64,000 bases of DNA from Pseudophaeobacter flagellatus (GCF_021228235.1 NZ_JAJQRG010000009.1:142075-206074); one strand, 5' to 3'; positions 25,673 to 35,429 are shown, counted from the first letter of the stretch. Notes: a model not told the origin generated them from the letters alone. Translations and numbers: made by a program.

Positions 25673-26261
25673 GGGTAGCCACCGAAATCCAGCGGGCCAT
25701 CTTGCCGTCCAGGCCTTTGCCCTTGCCATAAGAACAATCCAGCACGGTAAACCCGGCAGTCTTGAGCAGATTTTTCAATTCATCTTCCTCGTAGTAGGTA
25801 TAAAGCCGCCCTAGGGTGTCGCGGGCCTCGCCCTTACCCAGCTTCAGCGCGATATAAAAGGCACCTTTGGGTTTGAGGCTGCGTTTTATCGCCGCCAGAT
25901 GCAGTGGCAGGTCCTGGCGGGGGGCGTGCAACAGGCTGAAGTTGGCCCAGACCCCATCATAGATGGCGTCTTGTGCGAGGTCGCAAAACGTTGCCTGCCA
26001 AGCGGTGACACCGTCTTGGGCATTGGTCAGCGCAACCATTTCGCCCGAGGCATCCATGGCATCGGCCTGCAATCCCGCCTTGGCCATCACCTGGGCCGAG
26101 GTGCCGGGGCCGCAGCCAAGATCCAGCACGCGCCCACCTGCGGGGCAGGCAGCAATGAAGCTTTGCAGGCGCGGGTCCTGTAACAGGTGATCGCGATTCC
26201 TGGCGGCATAATCCGCTGCGCGGGTGTCATATACCTGCAGGGTTTCGGGATCGCTCATCAT
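25665..26261 (-). CDS. Class I SAM-dependent methyltransferase
   Basis: A 198-residue cytoplasmic protein with the SAM-binding loop [18 protein letters not shown] (motif I), an acidic [10 protein letters not shown] (motif II) and a C-terminal [35 protein letters not shown]. The general look is of the methyltransferase 11/25 small-molecule group. The substrate cannot be named. It overlaps rnhA, so the two are co-translated. Confidence 0.85.
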   Translation of the reverse strand: MMSDPETLQVYDTRAADYAARNRDHLLQDPRLQSFIAACPAGGRVLDLGCGPGTSAQVMAKAGLQADAMDASGEMVALTNAQDGVTAWQATFCDLAQDAIYDGVWANFSLLHAPRQDLPLHLAAIKRSLKPKGAFYIALKLGKGEARDTLGRLYTYYEEDELKNLLKTAGFTVLDCSYGKGKGLDGKMARWISVATHG

Positions 26262-26268
26262 CGGGCCT

Positions 26269-26883
26269 CTAGGCGCGTTCCAGGGCTAGGCGGGCGGCAA
26301 GACCTGCAAAAATGGCGGCAAACCCCCGGTTGAGCCAGGTCACCACGGTTTCAGAGCCAAGCACAAATTGCCGTGCCTGGGCGGCAAAGACCCCATAGAG
26401 CACAAAGACCACAAAGGTGAGCGCCATGAAGATCGCGCCCATCGCGCCCATTTCAAGTGTTGCGGATGCGGGATCTCCCGTCAGAAACGGCGGCAAGAGC
26501 GCCAGAAAGAAGATCGACAATTTGGGGTTGAGGATATTGATCAGGGCGCCGCGTTGGGCAATGCGCAGGCGTGCTTGCGGCTTTGCCTCCGAGGTGATGC
26601 TGAGCGCTCCGCCCGCGCGCAGTGCCTGCCAGGCCAGATAAAGCAAGTATAGCACCCCGAGGGTTTTGACGATCTGAAACAAGACAGCCGAGCTGTGCAG
26701 TACCGCAGCCAGTCCCAGCGTCGCAGCGATGAGATGGGGCAGGATACCAAGGGTGCAGCCCAGAGCGGCCCAGATTGCGGCGCGCGCCCCTTGGCCAAGC
26801 CCTAGTGCAAGCGTGTAGAGAACACCGGTGCCGGGGGCCAGAACAACCACAAGGGCGGTCATCAGAAACTGTGTCGAAATCAT
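26269..26883 (-). CDS. LysE/RhtB-family amino-acid exporter
   Basis: The 204-residue inner-membrane protein has about six hydrophobic segments and the LysE-family start FLMTALVVVLAPGTGVLYTLALGLGQGARAAIWAALGCTLGI, with LNPKLSIFFLALLPPFL in the middle. Members export amino acids such as homoserine, lysine or threonine. The ATG at 26883 follows AAAGGGAT; upstream in-frame starts have no support. An inverted repeat GGCCAA-N7-TTGGCC sits 28 bp upstream. Confidence 0.88.
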   Translation of the reverse strand: MISTQFLMTALVVVLAPGTGVLYTLALGLGQGARAAIWAALGCTLGILPHLIAATLGLAAVLHSSAVLFQIVKTLGVLYLLYLAWQALRAGGALSITSEAKPQARLRIAQRGALINILNPKLSIFFLALLPPFLTGDPASATLEMGAMGAIFMALTFVVFVLYGVFAAQARQFVLGSETVVTWLNRGFAAIFAGLAARLALERA

Positions 26884-26910
26884 CAGGGTATCCCTTTTTG
26901 ATGCGCGTTT

Positions 26911-26929
26911 GGCCAATAGGGCGTTGGCC
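26911..26929. promoter_or_regulatory. Inverted repeat GGCCAA-N7-TTGGCC
   Basis: A perfect 6-bp inverted repeat in the gap between ispH and the LysE-type exporter, close to the exporter start. Possible operator; no regulator gene is adjacent. Confidence 0.3.
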
Positions 26930-27049
26930 GTAGCCTAGGTGCAAGCGGCGCAGCCGTAAACAGGCGGCGGTGCCAAAGCTTTCACGATCCTGCTGGCTTG
27001 CAGCAAGGCCAGGGGAGCATGCAGACAGACAGGCACGGCGCTGTGCGGG

Positions 27050-28024
27050 TTACGCAGGGGGGGCGGTCGATGTGTCTGCTGATTGACGCAGCACCCGAGG
27101 CACCTTGAATTCAACGCGTTCAACCGCAGTTTCAACCACCTCGACCGAGACATCAAATCGGACGCGAAAGGCGTCGATCACTTCATTCACCAGCAGCTCT
27201 GGCGCCGATGCTCCGGCGGTGATGGCCACGCTTGAGATCCCCTCTAGGGCGCGCCAGTCGATGTTTTCAGCCCGCTGCACCAGTTGAGTATACTGGCAGC
27301 CCGCCTTGGCGCCAACCTCGACCAAACGCCGCGAGTTGGACGAATTGGGCGCGCCGACAACCAGCATGGCGTCGGATTTGGGCGCTACGGCCTTCACCGC
27401 CTCTTGCCGATTGGTGGTGGCGTAGCAGATATCTTCCTTGTGGGGGCCGATAATGGCCGGAAAGCGCGCTTCGAGGGCGGCAACGATGCCCTTGGTGTCA
27501 TCGACCGAGAGGGTGGTCTGGGTCACGTAGGCCAGACGCTGCGGATCGCGGACCTCGACCTGGGCGACGTCTTCGGGGGTTTCCACCAAAAGCACCTCGC
27601 CCGCAGGCAGCTGGCCCATGGTGCCGATGGTTTCAGGGTGGCCCTTGTGGCCGATCATGATCATCTGCAGCCCCTGTTCTGCATGGCGCTGGGCTTCGAT
27701 ATGCACCTTGCTGACTAGCGGGCAGGTGGCATCGACATAGACCATCTGGCGCGCTTCGGCGGCGGCGGGCACCGATTTGGGCACCCCGTGGGCAGAAAAG
27801 ATGACTGGCCGGTCTTCGGGGCATTCTTCCAGCTCTTCGACAAAGACCGCACCCTTGGCCCGCAGCCCATCGACGACAAATTTATTATGTACGATCTCGT
27901 GGCGCACATAGACCGGAGCGCCCCATTTTTCGAGCGCCAGTTCCACAATCTTGATGGCGCGGTCCACACCGGCGCAGAAACCGCGCGGCGCAGCAAGATA
28001 GAGAGTGAGGGCAGGTTTGGTCAT
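27050..28024 (-). CDS. ispH: 4-hydroxy-3-methylbut-2-enyl diphosphate reductase
   Basis: The 324-residue iron-sulfur enzyme is the last step of the MEP isoprenoid pathway, making IPP and DMAPP. The three cluster cysteines are Cys17 ([10 protein letters not shown]), Cys101 ([11 protein letters not shown]) and Cys200 ([11 protein letters not shown]); the TQTTLS and [11 protein letters not shown] motifs are also present. AAGGAG precedes the ATG at 28024. It is the first gene of the minus-strand run ending at the TRIC gene, although 166 bp separate it from the next gene. Confidence 0.96.
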   Translation of the reverse strand: MTKPALTLYLAAPRGFCAGVDRAIKIVELALEKWGAPVYVRHEIVHNKFVVDGLRAKGAVFVEELEECPEDRPVIFSAHGVPKSVPAAAEARQMVYVDATCPLVSKVHIEAQRHAEQGLQMIMIGHKGHPETIGTMGQLPAGEVLLVETPEDVAQVEVRDPQRLAYVTQTTLSVDDTKGIVAALEARFPAIIGPHKEDICYATTNRQEAVKAVAPKSDAMLVVGAPNSSNSRRLVEVGAKAGCQYTQLVQRAENIDWRALEGISSVAITAGASAPELLVNEVIDAFRVRFDVSVEVVETAVERVEFKVPRVLRQSADTSTAPPA

Positions 28025-28255
28025 CGGCGTCTCCTTGTGGGCAGAGGTAAGGCTTTGCCGCCGCAAGGTCCAGTCTTGTGGCGGCAGTTTAATGCGCGGG
28101 TCTGGCGGGGCTCAGGCGCTGGGCCAAGTTGGGATGCCGCTATTTATCAGAAGAAAAGGGATATCTTAACGGCTCTGGTTCAGGGTCGGTTAACGGCCGA
28201 TTCTGGTCTGCATTAGGTCTGGGCCTGACTTGGGAATTGGTTGAGAGTAGATCGT

Positions 28256-30493
28256 ATGGTTGACGAGATGTTAGGAAGCTGTGTGCCGGAAGAGTTGAAC
28301 CAGGTCGGCAGAGGTACCAGTACCGGCAAGCAGAAATTTATGGACCGTCAGTATCAGGTCACCATGGAGCGCCGGTTTCGCACGGTGCGGATAACCTGCA
28401 GAGCGGTTATCGCGCTCGCCATCGCCTGGATCACTGTCGGGTTTTACTTGGGTGCGCCTATCGTGGTGCTCAACGCGGTGGTGGCCTTCACCGGCTGCAT
28501 TGTCGCGCTGGTTCTGCTCCAGACCCGCTATACTCTGCTGGCGCGTGTGCTGTGGTATCTGATTAGCCTCGTGGCGGTGATGGGAGCGGTGTTTTCCATG
28601 CCAGAGAACAGCAATGCAGAGTTCTTTTTTGCCGTTCTATTGGGCGGGCCTTTCATGACCTTTTCCATGCGGCGCGAAAAAACGGCGATCTATCTGTTGC
28701 TGGCAAGCGCCCTGTCCTGCTGGATTCTGAGCCGCTATCTGGGGTATGATTATTTCGGCCCGCCGGTGCTGAATGATGAGGCATACGCACCCTATCTGTC
28801 GGGGGGGATTCTGGTCACGATTTTCACCATCTTCATCGTTGAAATGATGGCCTTCGGGCGAATGGCTGAAAGCTATAGCGACGATCTGCTCGAAGCGCAT
28901 CAGGAGGAAGCCAAGGCGAACCAGGCCAAGAGCGACTTCTTGGCCGCGATGAGCCATGAAATCCGCACCCCGATGAACGGGGTCCTCGGCATGGTAGAGG
29001 TGCTGGGGCGCACCGAGCTATCGCTGGAGCAGCGGCGCATTTTGAATACCATCCAGGATTCTTCGACCTCCTTGTTGTGGATAATCGACGATATTCTAGA
29101 TGTGTCCCGGATAGAGGCCGGCAAGATGGAGCTGTTTGAGGCGCCGATGCGCCTGTTGCCGCTAATCGAAGGGGCGACGGCCACCCTGCGCCCGCATGCA
29201 AGCCAGATGCAGGTGGCCCTGTCGCTCTCTGTTCAGGCGGATTTGCCGGATACGCTGACGGGGGATGCCGGGCGGCTGCGTCAGATCCTGCTCAACCTGC
29301 TGGGCAATGCAATCAAGTTTTCCGAACCAATGGAAGGCGAGGATGAGGGCAGGGTTGGGCTGCGCGTTGAAATTCGCAAGCCGGGCTGGATAGATTTCCT
29401 GATCGAAGACAATGGTATCGGCATCGAGCCAGAGGTCCAAGAGGCGATCTTTGCGCCGTTTGAACGCTCTGCGATGATGCCCAAACGGATGATCAAGGGC
29501 AATGGCCTGGGGTTGACGATCGTACAGCAACTGGTGGCCAAGATGGGCGGCACGATTTCGGTTGATAGCAAGCTGGGAGAGGGAAGCCGCTTTACCGTGC
29601 GGCTGCCGGTGCAGGAGCCGTCGGGGCCGATCAAGGCGCCACGGTTGGCGGGCACCAAAGTCATTGCGATGATGCCGGTGGTGGGACAGGACTGTGGCTG
29701 GCCGGCCTATGTTCTGGCTGCGGATTGTGACTTGAAATGGGTGGCAAGCCGGGATGAATGGCTAGCGCAGGCGCGGCTGGTCGGCGGCGGGGCAATCTTT
29801 GTCTTGCCAGTCCCGCAAGATGGGGATCAGCAGGATGTCTGGTGTCGCACGCGCCTGCAAAAAGAGCTGCCGGATCTGAAGGTTCTGGAATTTAACGCCG
29901 GGGATGCGATGCTGCAGGAACGGATAAGCTCTCACTGGGTGGTTGTTCAATCCGAGCCCGTGCTTCCAAGTGACTTCTGGGAGGCACTGGAGGTGCTGGC
30001 AGGGCGGGGTCATCAGCAGACCGCGGCCAGGACCCAGGCGGCCCCCCCGTCTGCTACGCAGGACCTGCCAGGCGGGCGTATTTTGGTGGCAGAAGACAAT
30101 GAAATCAACCGCGCAGTGATTGAGAGCCAACTGGCCCTACTGAACTGCGAGGTGACACTGACGCGCGATGGGGAAGAGTGCCTCTCGGCCTGGATCAGGG
30201 GACGGTATGATATGATTCTGGCGGATTGCCAGATGCCAGTTATGGACGGGTTCGAGCTGACCCGGGCCATTCGCAAGATCGAGGCAGAGCAGGGCCTGCG
30301 CCATACGCCTATCGTGGCGGTGACAGCGAATGCTCAGGAGTCCGAGATCGAGAAATGCCTGGCAGAAGGCATGGATGCCTTTGTGTCAAAGCCGATAACA
30401 ATCGCCGGATTGGAGGCCGTGATCCGCCAGCAGCTCCCGACGCCGAATGTCAGCGATGAAACTCGGCGCTGGGCGATAGGCCACAGAGGCTAA
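28256..30493 (+). CDS. Hybrid sensor histidine kinase/response regulator
   Basis: The 745-residue inner-membrane protein has four to six membrane segments in its first 200 residues with little periplasmic sequence, a HisKA domain with phospho-acceptor His234 (SHEIRTPMNG), an HATPase domain (LLNLLGNAIKFSE, DNGIGIEPE, GNGLGLTIV), an uncharacterised block of about 120 residues, and a C-terminal receiver with Asp657 (ADCQMPVMDG). The block between kinase and receiver (RLAGTKVIAMMPVVG... to WEALEVLAG) lacks receiver active-site residues and may be a pseudo-receiver. No Hpt or output regulator is next to it. The start choice (ATG 28256) is tentative; ATG 28340 is possible. Confidence 0.9.
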   Translation: MVDEMLGSCVPEELNQVGRGTSTGKQKFMDRQYQVTMERRFRTVRITCRAVIALAIAWITVGFYLGAPIVVLNAVVAFTGCIVALVLLQTRYTLLARVLWYLISLVAVMGAVFSMPENSNAEFFFAVLLGGPFMTFSMRREKTAIYLLLASALSCWILSRYLGYDYFGPPVLNDEAYAPYLSGGILVTIFTIFIVEMMAFGRMAESYSDDLLEAHQEEAKANQAKSDFLAAMSHEIRTPMNGVLGMVEVLGRTELSLEQRRILNTIQDSSTSLLWIIDDILDVSRIEAGKMELFEAPMRLLPLIEGATATLRPHASQMQVALSLSVQADLPDTLTGDAGRLRQILLNLLGNAIKFSEPMEGEDEGRVGLRVEIRKPGWIDFLIEDNGIGIEPEVQEAIFAPFERSAMMPKRMIKGNGLGLTIVQQLVAKMGGTISVDSKLGEGSRFTVRLPVQEPSGPIKAPRLAGTKVIAMMPVVGQDCGWPAYVLAADCDLKWVASRDEWLAQARLVGGGAIFVLPVPQDGDQQDVWCRTRLQKELPDLKVLEFNAGDAMLQERISSHWVVVQSEPVLPSDFWEALEVLAGRGHQQTAARTQAAPPSATQDLPGGRILVAEDNEINRAVIESQLALLNCEVTLTRDGEECLSAWIRGRYDMILADCQMPVMDGFELTRAIRKIEAEQGLRHTPIVAVTANAQESEIEKCLAEGMDAFVSKPITIAGLEAVIRQQLPTPNVSDETRRWAIGHRG

Positions 30494-30560
30494 TCGTCTC
30501 TCTGGCATGATCTGGGTCTAAGCCGCGTCTCATCGGTGGCAGGGAGGTCCTGCCCCCTCA

Positions 30561-30609
30561 AAAGGCCCTCAACACGCCCGAAGGTGAGTGTGGCGGGTCG
30601 AGGACCTTT
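30561..30609 (+). other. Imperfect 18-bp hairpin downstream of the hybrid kinase
   Basis: The arm at 30561-30578 (AAAGGCCCTCAACACGCC) pairs with 30592-30609 at 15 of 18 positions over a 13-nt loop. No T-tract follows. It lies 68 nt after the kinase stop, in the gap before the convergent NYN gene. Confidence 0.45.
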
Positions 30610-30712
30610 GGAAGATATAGCTTGAAGCGACACGTGGGCGGATACCGCGCCGCAGTATCACATTCCTCTTGAGCAGCTCTGGCACCCTGGTTTGCGGCAC
30701 CAGAGAATTTGC

Positions 30713-31288
30713 CTAGGTGCTTGGTGCGGCAGCAACAGGCCGCGTATCAGCGGCATACTCTCGTGGCGGGCGACCGATGACATCTTTCAGCTCTTCCAGT
30801 TCGATGAAATTATCGGCCTGGCGGCGCAGTTCATCCGAGATCATCGGGGGCTGGCTGCGGATGGTCGAGACCACAGAGACCCGCACACCCTGACGCTGCA
30901 GGCTGGCGATCAGCGGGCGGAAATCCCCATCACCCGAAAACAGCACGATGTGATCCACGTGCGGTGCCAGTTCCATGGCATCCACGGCCAGCTCGATATC
31001 CATATTGCCTTTGACTTTGCGGCGGCCCATGCTGTCGGTGTATTCCTTGGCTGGCTTGGTCACCATGGTGAAGCCATTGTAATGCAGCCAATCAACAAGC
31101 GGACGGATGGGGGAATATTCATCATTTTCGAGAAGAGCCGTATAATAAAAGGCCCGCAGCATCTTTCCCCGGCGCATAAATTCCTGGCGCAAAAGCTTGT
31201 AGTCGATATCAAAACCCAACGCCTTGGCGGCAGCGTAGAGATTTGAACCGTCTATGAACAGCGCAAGCCGTTCGTCTTTGTAAAACAT
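30713..31288 (-). CDS. NYN-domain (LabA/DUF88-like) protein, putative ribonuclease
   Basis: The 191-residue protein begins FYKDERLALFIDGSNLYAAAKALGF; the FIDGSNLY strand, the GNMDIELAVDAM segment and LFSGDGDFRPLIASLQRQG carry the conserved acidic residues of the PIN-like NYN/LabA family, which includes RNA-cleaving nucleases. The target is unknown. I chose the ATG at 31288, which has AAGGA upstream; a reading to 31366 adds 26 residues of the promoter gap. It is divergent from folK (124 bp). Confidence 0.88.
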   Translation of the reverse strand: MFYKDERLALFIDGSNLYAAAKALGFDIDYKLLRQEFMRRGKMLRAFYYTALLENDEYSPIRPLVDWLHYNGFTMVTKPAKEYTDSMGRRKVKGNMDIELAVDAMELAPHVDHIVLFSGDGDFRPLIASLQRQGVRVSVVSTIRSQPPMISDELRRQADNFIELEELKDVIGRPPREYAADTRPVAAAPST

Positions 31289-31412
31289 CCTAAAGTGTCC
31301 TTCTGGTAAATCCGTTTGCGCCAAATAGTCCGTGAGTGGATTTGATGCGGCGAAACAGGTGGACATATTGTAAGTACTTTGGCACCTGCTTCAAGTATAC
31401 GGGGTTTCCTAA

Positions 31413-31994
31413 ATGGGGTCAAAAGTGACCATTTTACGTCGAAAAGCGATCATTGCACTGGGTGGTAACTTGCCTTTGGGCGGAATGTTGCCGCGCGAAA
31501 TACTATTGGCTGCAATTGAGGAAATTATTCCCTCTATGGGGGAAATATGTCAAGTTTCCCGGCTTTTTCAAACCCCTTGTTTTCCGGCTGGGGCGGGACC
31601 CGACTATGTGAACGCGGCGCTTGTACTGGATACGGATCTAAAACCTACATCTTTAATGCATCAATTACAGACGGTTGAGCAAAAATTTGCACGTCAGCGG
31701 GAACAGCGCTGGGGGATGCGGACCTTGGATCTGGATCTGATTGCCCACGGCGATTCTGTGCTGCCGAGCCCGTCCGAGTACCAGCATTGGCTTGATTTGC
31801 CGCTGGAATTACAGATGCGTCAGACGCCGCCTGAACTGATTCTCCCGCATCCCCGATTGCAGGACCGGGCCTTTGTTTTGGTGCCAATGTGTGACGTTTG
31901 CCCGGATTGGCGCCACCCTGTGCTGGGCAAAACAGCGTCAGAACTCTGTGCAGCGCTGCCAAAATCTGAACTAGAGGCGGTTCAGCCACTTTAG
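31413..31994 (+). CDS. folK: 2-amino-4-hydroxy-6-hydroxymethyldihydropteridine diphosphokinase
   Basis: The 193-residue enzyme pyrophosphorylates hydroxymethyl-dihydropterin in folate synthesis. Family motifs are ALGGNLP, SRLFQTPCFPAGAGPDYVNAALVLDT, RWGMRTLDLDLIAHG (with the two metal-binding aspartates in DLDLI) and LPHPRLQDRAFVLVPM. A GTG at 31425 is an alternative start. It is slightly longer than the 160-residue E. coli enzyme, with an extra segment near residues 110-130. The rpoZ operon follows after 72 bp. Confidence 0.93.
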   Translation: MGSKVTILRRKAIIALGGNLPLGGMLPREILLAAIEEIIPSMGEICQVSRLFQTPCFPAGAGPDYVNAALVLDTDLKPTSLMHQLQTVEQKFARQREQRWGMRTLDLDLIAHGDSVLPSPSEYQHWLDLPLELQMRQTPPELILPHPRLQDRAFVLVPMCDVCPDWRHPVLGKTASELCAALPKSELEAVQPL

Positions 31995-31998
31995 TCGC

Positions 31999-32027
31999 TT
32001 GTCAACAAAAAGATTAGGGCGTAAAAG
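31999..32027 (+). promoter_or_regulatory. Probable promoter of rpoZ-relA/spoT
   Basis: TTGTCA (31999-32004), 17 nt, TAAAAG (32022-32027), about 40 nt upstream of the rpoZ ATG. Confidence 0.4.
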
Positions 32028-32066
32028 TCGCTCTTCCGGACCCACACTGATTTTGGAGAGTCGCCT

Positions 32067-32420
32067 ATGGCCCGCGTAACGGTTGAAGACTGCGTAGATA
32101 AAGTACCAAACCGCTTTGAGTTGGTCATGCTGGCGGCCCATCGCGCCCGTGAAATCGCCGCCGGAGCAGCGCTCACGGTTGAGCGTGATAATGACAAGAA
32201 CCCGGTCGTGTCGCTGCGCGAAATCGCGGAAGAAACCCAGCGCGCCGATGATCTGCGCGAACGTCTGATTGAAAATAACCAAAATCAGATCGAAGTCGAT
32301 GAGCCAGAAGAAGATTCAATGGCTCTGCTGATGGGTGCTGAAAGCGACAAGCCGGCCGATGACGATATGTCAGAAGAGAAACTTCTGCGTGCCCTTATGG
32401 AGGCCCAGGGGCAGGGCTGA
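32067..32420 (+). CDS. rpoZ: DNA-directed RNA polymerase subunit omega
   Basis: The 117-residue protein begins [34 protein letters not shown], the standard omega core that binds beta' and, in proteobacteria, contributes a ppGpp site. A long acidic C-terminal tail follows, as in other alphaproteobacteria. GGAGAG precedes the ATG. The ppGpp synthetase gene follows 35 nt later, a widely conserved pairing. Confidence 0.96.
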   Translation: MARVTVEDCVDKVPNRFELVMLAAHRAREIAAGAALTVERDNDKNPVVSLREIAEETQRADDLRERLIENNQNQIEVDEPEEDSMALLMGAESDKPADDDMSEEKLLRALMEAQGQG

Positions 32421-32455
32421 TATCGGCACTCCCGATCTGAGGCTGCGGACCGGAT

Positions 32456-34588
32456 ATGATTACTCCTGAAGACCTGATTGCCCTGGTCCGCAACTACAAT
32501 CCCAAGACCAATGCAGATAAGATCGCAGAGGCCTTCGCCTATGGCGAAGAGATGCACCATGGGCAGTTTCGCCATTCTGGTGAACGCTATTTTTCCCATC
32601 CCGTAGCGGTTGCCGCCCTGTTGACCGAACAGCGCCTGGATGATGCCACCATCATCACCGCGCTGTTGCATGACACGATCGAAGACACCAAGGCTTCTTA
32701 TGAAGAGGTGGCCGCGCGCTTTGGCGATGAGGTGGCGGAACTGGTCGATGGCGTCACCAAGCTTACCAATCTACAACTGTCCAGCCGCGAGACAAAACAG
32801 GCGGAAAATTTCCGCAAACTGTTTATGGCCATGTCCAAGGACCTGCGGGTCATTCTGGTCAAGCTGGCTGACCGGCTGCACAATATGCGCACCATCAAGG
32901 CGATGCGCCCGGAAAAGCAGGCGCAAAAAGCCCGCGAAACCATGGATATCTACGCGCCGCTTGCGGGCCGTATGGGCATGCAGTGGATGCGCGAAGAACT
33001 GGAAGACCTGGCCTTCAAGGTACTGAACCCAGAGGGCCGCCAGTCGATCATCCGCCGTTTTGTCACCCTGCAGCGTGAAACTGGCGATGTGATCCATCGG
33101 ATCACTGGCGATATGCGCACCGAACTGGACAAGGCCGGGATTGAGGCCGAAGTCTTTGGCCGCGCCAAAAAACCCTATTCGATCTGGCGCAAGATGCAGG
33201 CCAAGGATCAGGGGTTTTCGCGGCTCTCTGATATCTACGGTTTTCGGGTAATTACCCAGTGTGAAGAAGATAGCTATCGCGCGCTTGGCTGTATCCATCA
33301 GCGCTGGCGGGCGGTGCCGGGACGGTTCAAGGACTATATCAGCCAGCCAAAATCCAATGGTTACCGCTCGATCCATACCACCGTATCCGGTCGCGATGGC
33401 AAGCGGGTCGAAGTGCAGATTCGCACCCGGCAGATGCATGATGTGGCGGAAACCGGGGTTGCGGCCCATTGGTCCTATCGTGATGGCGTGCGCTCGCAGA
33501 ACCCCTTTGCGGTGGACCCGGCAAAATGGATTGCCTCGTTGACCGAACAGTTTGACGCCGAGGAAGACCACGATGAATTCCTCGAGGCGGTCAAGCTGGA
33601 GATGTATTCCGATCAGGTGTTCTGCTTTACCCCAAAGGGTGATGTGACCAAACTGCCCAAGGGGGCGACCCCGATTGATTTTGCCTATGCCATCCATACC
33701 CGCATCGGCCATGCCTGCGTTGGGGCCAAGATTGATGGCATCCGGGTGCCACTCTGGACGCGTATCCGCAATGGCCAATCGGTCGAGGTGATCACCGCCG
33801 AAGGTCAAAGCCCGCAGGTGAGCTGGCTGGAAATCGCCACCACTGGCAAGGCGCGCACCGCCATTCGCCGCGCCCTGCGCGAGGCCGATCGGGCGCGTTT
33901 TGTGAAACTCGGGCGCGAACTCGCGCGCTCTGCCTTTGAACATGTGGAACGCAAGGCCACCGACAAGGCGCTGGAAACAGCAGCGCGGGCGCTGCGGATC
34001 GATACGGTGAATGAGCTGCTGGCGCAGCTTGGGGCGGCAGAAATCACCACCCACGACGTGGTGCAGGCGGTCTATCCCGAACTTACCCTGCAAGAAGGCG
34101 AGGTGGTTTCCCCTCGGCGGGCGGTCATCGGCCTGGAGGCTGGGCAGAGCTTTGAACGCGCGCCCTGCTGTCAACCGCTACCCGGAGAGCGCATCATCGG
34201 TATCACCTACCGCGGCCGCGGGGTTGTGGTGCATGCGGCTGATTGCGATCGCCTGGTCTCCTTTGAGAGCCAGCCCGAACGCTGGATGGATGTGCATTGG
34301 CACAGTGGCACCCATGCAGCGGCCTATGGCGTCTCGCTGGAGCTGACCATTGGCAATGATGCCGGTGTCCTGGGACGAATTTGCACATTGATTGGGGAGA
34401 AAAAGGCCAATATTTCCAATCTTGAATTTTCAGATCGGAAACCAGACTTTTACCGACTGATGATAAATGTCGAGCTGAGGGATGTGGAACAGCTGCATTC
34501 TCTGATGCTGACATTGGAAGCCGAGAGTGATGTTGCCGAGGTTGCGCGCTTCCGGGAAAAACCGGAGACGCGCCAGATTTCGGGATAG
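32456..34588 (+). CDS. Bifunctional (p)ppGpp synthetase/hydrolase (RelA/SpoT, Rsh)
   Basis: The 710-residue stringent-response enzyme has an N-terminal HD hydrolase with His48, His72-Asp73 and Glu76-Asp77 (LLHDTIEDT), a synthetase domain (LSDIYGFRVI, QPKSNGYRSIHTTV, EVQIRTRQMH), a TGS domain (VFCFTPKGDVTKLPKGATPIDFAYAIHT) and a C-terminal ACT domain. All hydrolase and synthetase motifs look intact, so it should both make and degrade the alarmone, as the single Rsh protein of alphaproteobacteria does (named rsh, rel or spoT). Confidence 0.95.
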   Translation: MITPEDLIALVRNYNPKTNADKIAEAFAYGEEMHHGQFRHSGERYFSHPVAVAALLTEQRLDDATIITALLHDTIEDTKASYEEVAARFGDEVAELVDGVTKLTNLQLSSRETKQAENFRKLFMAMSKDLRVILVKLADRLHNMRTIKAMRPEKQAQKARETMDIYAPLAGRMGMQWMREELEDLAFKVLNPEGRQSIIRRFVTLQRETGDVIHRITGDMRTELDKAGIEAEVFGRAKKPYSIWRKMQAKDQGFSRLSDIYGFRVITQCEEDSYRALGCIHQRWRAVPGRFKDYISQPKSNGYRSIHTTVSGRDGKRVEVQIRTRQMHDVAETGVAAHWSYRDGVRSQNPFAVDPAKWIASLTEQFDAEEDHDEFLEAVKLEMYSDQVFCFTPKGDVTKLPKGATPIDFAYAIHTRIGHACVGAKIDGIRVPLWTRIRNGQSVEVITAEGQSPQVSWLEIATTGKARTAIRRALREADRARFVKLGRELARSAFEHVERKATDKALETAARALRIDTVNELLAQLGAAEITTHDVVQAVYPELTLQEGEVVSPRRAVIGLEAGQSFERAPCCQPLPGERIIGITYRGRGVVVHAADCDRLVSFESQPERWMDVHWHSGTHAAAYGVSLELTIGNDAGVLGRICTLIGEKKANISNLEFSDRKPDFYRLMINVELRDVEQLHSLMLTLEAESDVAEVARFREKPETRQISG

Positions 34589-34620
34589 GGTGCGGTCGAA
34601 ACAAGGAAGGACGCAGGGCT

Positions 34621-35331
34621 TTGGTATTCAGGCGCCGTGATAGACGCTCGCTCCTTCGGGCGGTTGCGGATTTCATCTGGCCCCGAGGGGGCTGGAAGCG
34701 GGCGTTTCTATACGTGAAGCACCGGGTCCGCCGCCTGCCCGATTCGCCTGAACGCATTGCCCGTGGGGTCTGGGCCGGGGTCTTCACCACCTTTACCCCG
34801 TTCTATGCGATGCATTTTGTTGTCGCCGCCCTTATCGCCCGCTTGATCAATGGCAATATCCTGGCCGCGCTAAGTGGTACCTTTTTTGGCAACCCGCTGA
34901 CCTATGTGCCCATTGGCATCGCGGCGCTGCAGACAGGACACTGGATGCTGGGCACCGAATTCAATGGAGAGCTAGAGACCTCTCTGGTGGGGAAATTTAT
35001 TGATGCGGGCAAGGATCTGAAAGACAACCTGTTTGCGCTGTTTTACGATCAGCCTGCCGATTGGGATGGGCTGCATCTGTTCTACGACGAGGTGTTCTTT
35101 CCCTATCTGGTTGGCGGTATTGTGCCCGGCATGATCACCGCGACGGTCTGCTACATGCTTAGCCTGCCGGTGATCCGTGCCTATCAGCAGCACCGCCGGT
35201 CGCGTATCAAGGCTAAGTTTGACGCCATCAAAAAACTTGCCGAGCGCGAAAGCGGTGGTGTGACCCCGATGGTAGAGTCTGCAAAGCGCAAGCCAAAGCG
35301 AAACCTGCCGCGGGTCTGCAAGGCAAAATAG
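34621..35331 (+). CDS. DUF2062 membrane protein
   Basis: The 236-residue protein begins with a basic stretch and then [54 protein letters not shown], the characteristic DUF2062 core with the conserved GNPLT turn; a second membrane segment pair is near 165-190, and a lysine-rich tail closes it. The function is unknown. The start is TTG at 34621, 11 nt after AAGGA. It lies between rsh and pdxJ. Confidence 0.85.
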   Translation: MVFRRRDRRSLLRAVADFIWPRGGWKRAFLYVKHRVRRLPDSPERIARGVWAGVFTTFTPFYAMHFVVAALIARLINGNILAALSGTFFGNPLTYVPIGIAALQTGHWMLGTEFNGELETSLVGKFIDAGKDLKDNLFALFYDQPADWDGLHLFYDEVFFPYLVGGIVPGMITATVCYMLSLPVIRAYQQHRRSRIKAKFDAIKKLAERESGGVTPMVESAKRKPKRNLPRVCKAK

Positions 35332-35429
35332 CTTGCTGGGCAGTGGGGCGAGGGGTTGCCCTCGGCGGCATGCCGTCTAATCTTGCGCGTGTCAGAGACG
35401 ATTTCACGACAGAGCACGGGATAAAAGAC

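Noticed and set aside
28166..28197. TTAACGGC twice upstream of the hybrid kinase, suggestive of a CtrA site.
   Set aside because: The spacing (24 bp) does not match the TTAA-N7-TTAA CtrA motif.
31380..31395. TGGCAC followed by TTCAA, resembling a sigma54 promoter upstream of folK.
   Set aside because: The essential GC of the -12 element is missing, and no sigma54 activator site or logic applies.
32771..34174. Open frame of 467 residues opposite the RelA/SpoT gene.
   Set aside because: The opposite strand carries all the catalytic motifs of the ppGpp enzyme; this frame has atypical composition and no motif.
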